This document shows positions 7,587 through 8,861 of a DNA stretch of 8,861 bases, in pieces (position 1 is the first letter of the stretch; each line of letters opens with the position of its first letter). This stretch comes from an uncultured bacterium (GTDB lineage: Bacteria; Bacteroidota; Bacteroidia; Bacteroidales; Paludibacteraceae): assembly GCA_947074225.1 (NCBI GenBank), contig CAMTOX010000058.1:1-8861 (forward strand), given 5' to 3'. The notes under the pieces are model-generated. The model saw only the letters and a program-made list of their open reading frames with translations, had not been told where the DNA came from and did not search any database. A program made the translations under genes and the position numbers.

Positions 7587-7647
7587 ATGCGTTTTGCTCG
7601 CACCTCGCTCGCACCTTGGCTCCGAGCAAGGTGCAAGCAAAGTGCAT
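7587..7647. repeat. GC-rich imperfect inverted repeat with duplicated arms
   Basis: Bases 7600-7618 (GCACCTCGCTCGCACCTTG) and 7627-7645 (CAAGGTGCAAGCAAAGTGC) are inverted copies with 16 of 19 matches around the 8-base loop GCTCCGAG. In minus-strand RNA the three mismatches become G-U pairs. The left side holds two tandem copies of GCTCGCACCT (7596-7605 and 7607-7616). As a result the right arm can instead pair with 7587-7604, with 15 of 18 Watson-Crick matches and two of the rest G-U in plus-strand RNA. The GC-rich block stands out against AT-rich flanks. No T-run follows on either strand, so it is not a standard terminator. It could be a dispersed REP-like element. Confidence 0.8.
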
Positions 7648-7798
7648 GGAGGCTACTTACCAAATGGCACTTCTATCTATACTGGTTTGGTTGCTATTAT
7701 TGATAATTGCTATAGTACTTTATGGTTTCTATTTGTTTTACATTTATAATGCCTCTTTAATGAAATATTCTTATCTTTGTGTATCAAAATGTAGTTAA
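7646..7798 (+). CDS. Possible 50-residue single-helix membrane peptide
   Basis: An ATG at 7646, at the right edge of the inverted repeat, opens a 50-codon frame ending in TAA at 7796-7798. The product begins MEATYQMALLSILVW, has one long hydrophobic stretch (about residues 8-34) and ends with a short polar tail containing two cysteines (CVSKCS). I recognise no family. T-rich DNA often reads as hydrophobic helices by chance, no promoter is clear before it, and the promoter-like site at 7772-7779 falls inside it. It is listed as a candidate only. Confidence 0.25.
   Translation: MEATYQMALLSILVWLLLLIIAIVLYGFYLFYIYNASLMKYSYLCVSKCS
7772..7779 (+). promoter_or_regulatory. Bacteroides-type -7 element upstream of the small lipoprotein
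   Basis: The sequence TATCTTTG matches TAnnTTTG exactly. Transcription would begin near 7785 and give a leader of about 135 bases before the lipoprotein start at 7920. No TTTG lies at the preferred distance upstream (the nearest is at 7732-7735, too far), so the -33 half is missing or degenerate. Confidence 0.45.
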
Positions 7799-7919
7799 TG
7801 AAATACTTTGCTATTCCCTGGAATTTGGAGAATTGGAGATTGATGTTTTAAACGCAATGTCTATCCTTATAAAATTAATTATGGGAATATTAATTGTGGT
7901 TACCAAAACAGATATTTAA

Positions 7920-8339
7920 ATGAAAAAGTATAATTGGATAATAGTGTTTGTCAGTGTTGTTCTAATTTTTTCTTCGTGTAAAGAGAAAGCCAATGAGTTG
8001 TATAGGTTAACTAATGTGGACAATGATGTTATTGGTGTCTATTATGAAACTAAATTAATTCACGATGTGGCATTAGAGATGGGTCAAATGTATACAATTG
8101 CAGATATTGACGACGAACCGTTTTGGAATGCTAAAGCTGTGATTTTTTCTCTACGCGATACCTTCTATATTGAAGAGAGCAAAATAGGAAATAGTGTCCT
8201 AAATAGTGAGAGTTATCTTTCTACACCCTATCCATATGAAGGACAAAGAATGGTGGTCATATTCAATTTTGTTTTGACAGAAAGTTATGTACGCTCATTG
8301 CCAATGACCCATTCTAATAATCTTTTGAATAGTTATTGA
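7920..8339 (+). CDS. Small lipoprotein of unknown function
   Basis: The 139-residue product starts with a clear lipoprotein signal (MKKYNW, hydrophobic 7-17, lipobox FSSC with C20), so it should be lipid-anchored. The residues after the cysteine (KEKANE) are charged but are not a clear surface-export signal. The mature part (about 120 residues) alternates short strand-like segments (VIGVYYET 38-45, AVIFSLRDTFYIEE 73-86, RMVVIFNFVL 110-119), which suggests a small beta-rich domain. I recognise no family and see no catalytic motif. A TAA at 7917-7919 from a tiny upstream frame abuts the ATG. It has its own terminator 30 bases downstream, so it is a single-gene transcript, possibly driven by the -7 element at 7772. 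It diverges from the minus-strand cluster. Confidence 0.85.
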   Translation: MKKYNWIIVFVSVVLIFSSCKEKANELYRLTNVDNDVIGVYYETKLIHDVALEMGQMYTIADIDDEPFWNAKAVIFSLRDTFYIEESKIGNSVLNSESYLSTPYPYEGQRMVVIFNFVLTESYVRSLPMTHSNNLLNSY

Positions 8340-8367
8340 GGATGCCTAAACGCATATGATTCCTTAT

Positions 8368-8406
8368 AAAGAGAGTTTTTACACTAAGGTGCGAAAACTC
8401 TCTTTT
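8368..8406 (+). terminator. Rho-independent terminator after the small lipoprotein
   Basis: Bases 8368-8379 (AAAGAGAGTTTT) and 8394-8405 (AAAACTCTCTTT) form a perfect 12-bp stem around a 14-base loop. The right arm ends in a T-run (8403-8406) followed by ACTTTA. It begins 29 bases after the lipoprotein stop codon. Confidence 0.85.
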
Positions 8407-8451
8407 ACTTTATCCATCATAGTACACCTTCTCAAATGATTGAGTAGATAA

Positions 8452-8491
8452 TTTGTTTCTTTTTAATATACATCATCTCTTTGTAGATGAT
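8452..8491 (+). promoter_or_regulatory. Possible promoter whose -7 element lies in a hairpin
   Basis: TTTG at 8452-8455 and TCTCTTTG at 8476-8483 are separated by 20 bases, the expected spacing for a Bacteroides promoter, with one mismatch in TAnnTTTG. The -7 box overlaps an inverted repeat, ATCATCT (8472-8478) and AGATGAT (8485-8491), around CTTTGT, which could serve as an operator. The nearest start codon of interest is 235 bases downstream, so a link to it is doubtful. Confidence 0.25.
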
Positions 8492-8717
8492 ATAAATAAT
8501 AATTTTGATATGCTTTTTTAATAATAGAACAATATTTAAATATCTTATTTCGTTATCTTTATAAGATACTCTTTTGTGTTGTTTTTGTTTTTATTATAGA
8601 TTAGTATCGTTAATTAGATGGTGATGAAATTTATAGGGATAAGTAGGTGTTGTGAAAACTAATTATCGTGGTTTGTAAAATAGCAGTTCATTTTATTCAT
8701 TTGATTATTTCTCTCAT

Positions 8718-8783
8718 ATGAAAAAAGTGCCATTCCTTTTGGTTTTATTTTTATTCTTAGTACACTTAACATCGTGTGATTGA
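8718..8783 (+). pseudogene. Lipoprotein signal peptide stub, stops one codon after the lipobox cysteine
   Basis: The 21 codons from ATG 8718 give a textbook lipoprotein signal: MKK, a hydrophobic core, then HLTSC with the cysteine at residue 20, then D and TGA at 8781-8783. A mature product would be only Cys-Asp. The bases around the stop are a 15-base near-repeat: TCGTGTGA occurs at 8772-8779 and again at 8787-8794, so the frame reads SCD-stop-W-SCD-stop. A +1 shift continues only to a TGA at about 8830. It may be a decayed lipoprotein gene, a gene broken by sequencing error, or a start region left by recombination. A functional micro-lipoprotein cannot be excluded. Confidence 0.5.
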
Positions 8784-8861
8784 TGGTCGTGTGACTAGTT
8801 TTGTTTGGTATTTTCGTCACCAGATGAGTTGACCTTTTTTCTTTCTACTATAATTTTACAT

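Larger units (their letters stand above)
7309..7919. other. Intergenic region of 611 bases, mostly non-coding
   Basis: This is the largest gap in the window. 7309-7345 holds the transferase promoter. 7346-7586 is AT-rich, and I see no gene or structured RNA in it beyond a small palindrome (AGTGT-TTT-ACACT) at 7567-7579. 7587-7647 is a GC-rich inverted repeat. 7646-7919 holds a possible small membrane peptide, a promoter-like site and two very short open frames before the lipoprotein gene. Confidence 0.6.
8407..8861. other. AT-rich region without an intact gene
   Basis: No complete protein gene or RNA gene is recognisable here on either strand. It contains a promoter-like pair overlapping a small hairpin (8452-8491), a weak TATCTTTA at 8554-8561, and a lipoprotein signal-peptide stub (8718-8783). 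After 8799 the stub's frame is open again to the window edge (21 codons, unremarkable). Confidence 0.6.

Noticed and set aside
7596..7645. Possible CRISPR array or intrinsic terminator at the GC-rich repeat
   Set aside because: There are only two short tandem units per arm and no spacers, so it is not CRISPR. No T-run follows the hairpin on either strand, so it is not a standard terminator.
7567..7749. Plus-strand 60-codon frame across the inverted repeat
   Set aside because: It reads through the repeat in a different frame from the 50-codon candidate, needs a non-standard start and encodes nothing recognisable.
8718..8798. TGA at 8781 read as selenocysteine or as programmed readthrough
   Set aside because: A second stop (TAG at 8796-8798) follows five codons later in the same frame, and no SECIS-like hairpin is visible, so recoding would give nothing useful.

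Overview
The window looks like a fragment of a Bacteroidales-type (Bacteroidota) genome, probably from a metagenome or a long-read assembly. The evidence is an AT-rich sequence, no obvious Shine-Dalgarno sites before the genes, promoter elements of the Bacteroides form TAnnTTTG, signal peptides ending in '..SSQ' or '..SSC', and a typical Bacteroidales gene set (GSCFA protein, S41-type lipoprotein, DUF3316-like barrel protein, long aminopeptidase P). The first 111 bases are not genomic. Positions 79-111 match the Illumina TruSeq read-1 primer exactly, 71-78 is the index TATAGCCT, and 48-70 is a degraded P5 sequence. Biology starts at about 112.

Layout. 112-462 (+) is the 3' part of a gene of unknown function that ends in one membrane anchor, followed by a strong intrinsic terminator at 594-635. 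From 746 to 7308 five genes lie on the minus strand, transcribed right to left: an EptA-like phosphoethanolamine transferase (7308-5536), a predicted outer-membrane beta-barrel protein (5416-4577), an S41-type lipoprotein (4562-3528), a GSCFA/SGNH-like protein (3526-2588) and Xaa-Pro aminopeptidase P (2518-746). The last four are packed closely enough to be one operon, with gaps of 14, 1 and 69 bases. The transferase is separated by 119 bases and has its own -7 element right at its start.

Right of 7308 is a sparse region. It holds a GC-rich imperfect inverted repeat (7587-7647), a possible 50-residue membrane peptide, a promoter-like site, and a small lipoprotein of unknown function (7920-8339) with its own terminator (8368-8406). 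The last 450 bases are very AT-rich and contain a lipoprotein signal peptide that stops one codon after its lipobox cysteine (8718-8783).

Functionally the minus-strand block is an envelope and peptide-processing neighbourhood: lipid A modification, an outer-membrane protein, a periplasmic or surface protease-like lipoprotein, a possible esterase, and a cytoplasmic peptidase that trims Xaa-Pro peptides. I see no defence system, mobile element, CRISPR array or RNA gene. The more curious items are small: the alternative-register inverted repeat, the duplicated start region of the transferase, the stub lipoprotein and the adapter at the left edge. Nothing here is convincing as an undescribed system.
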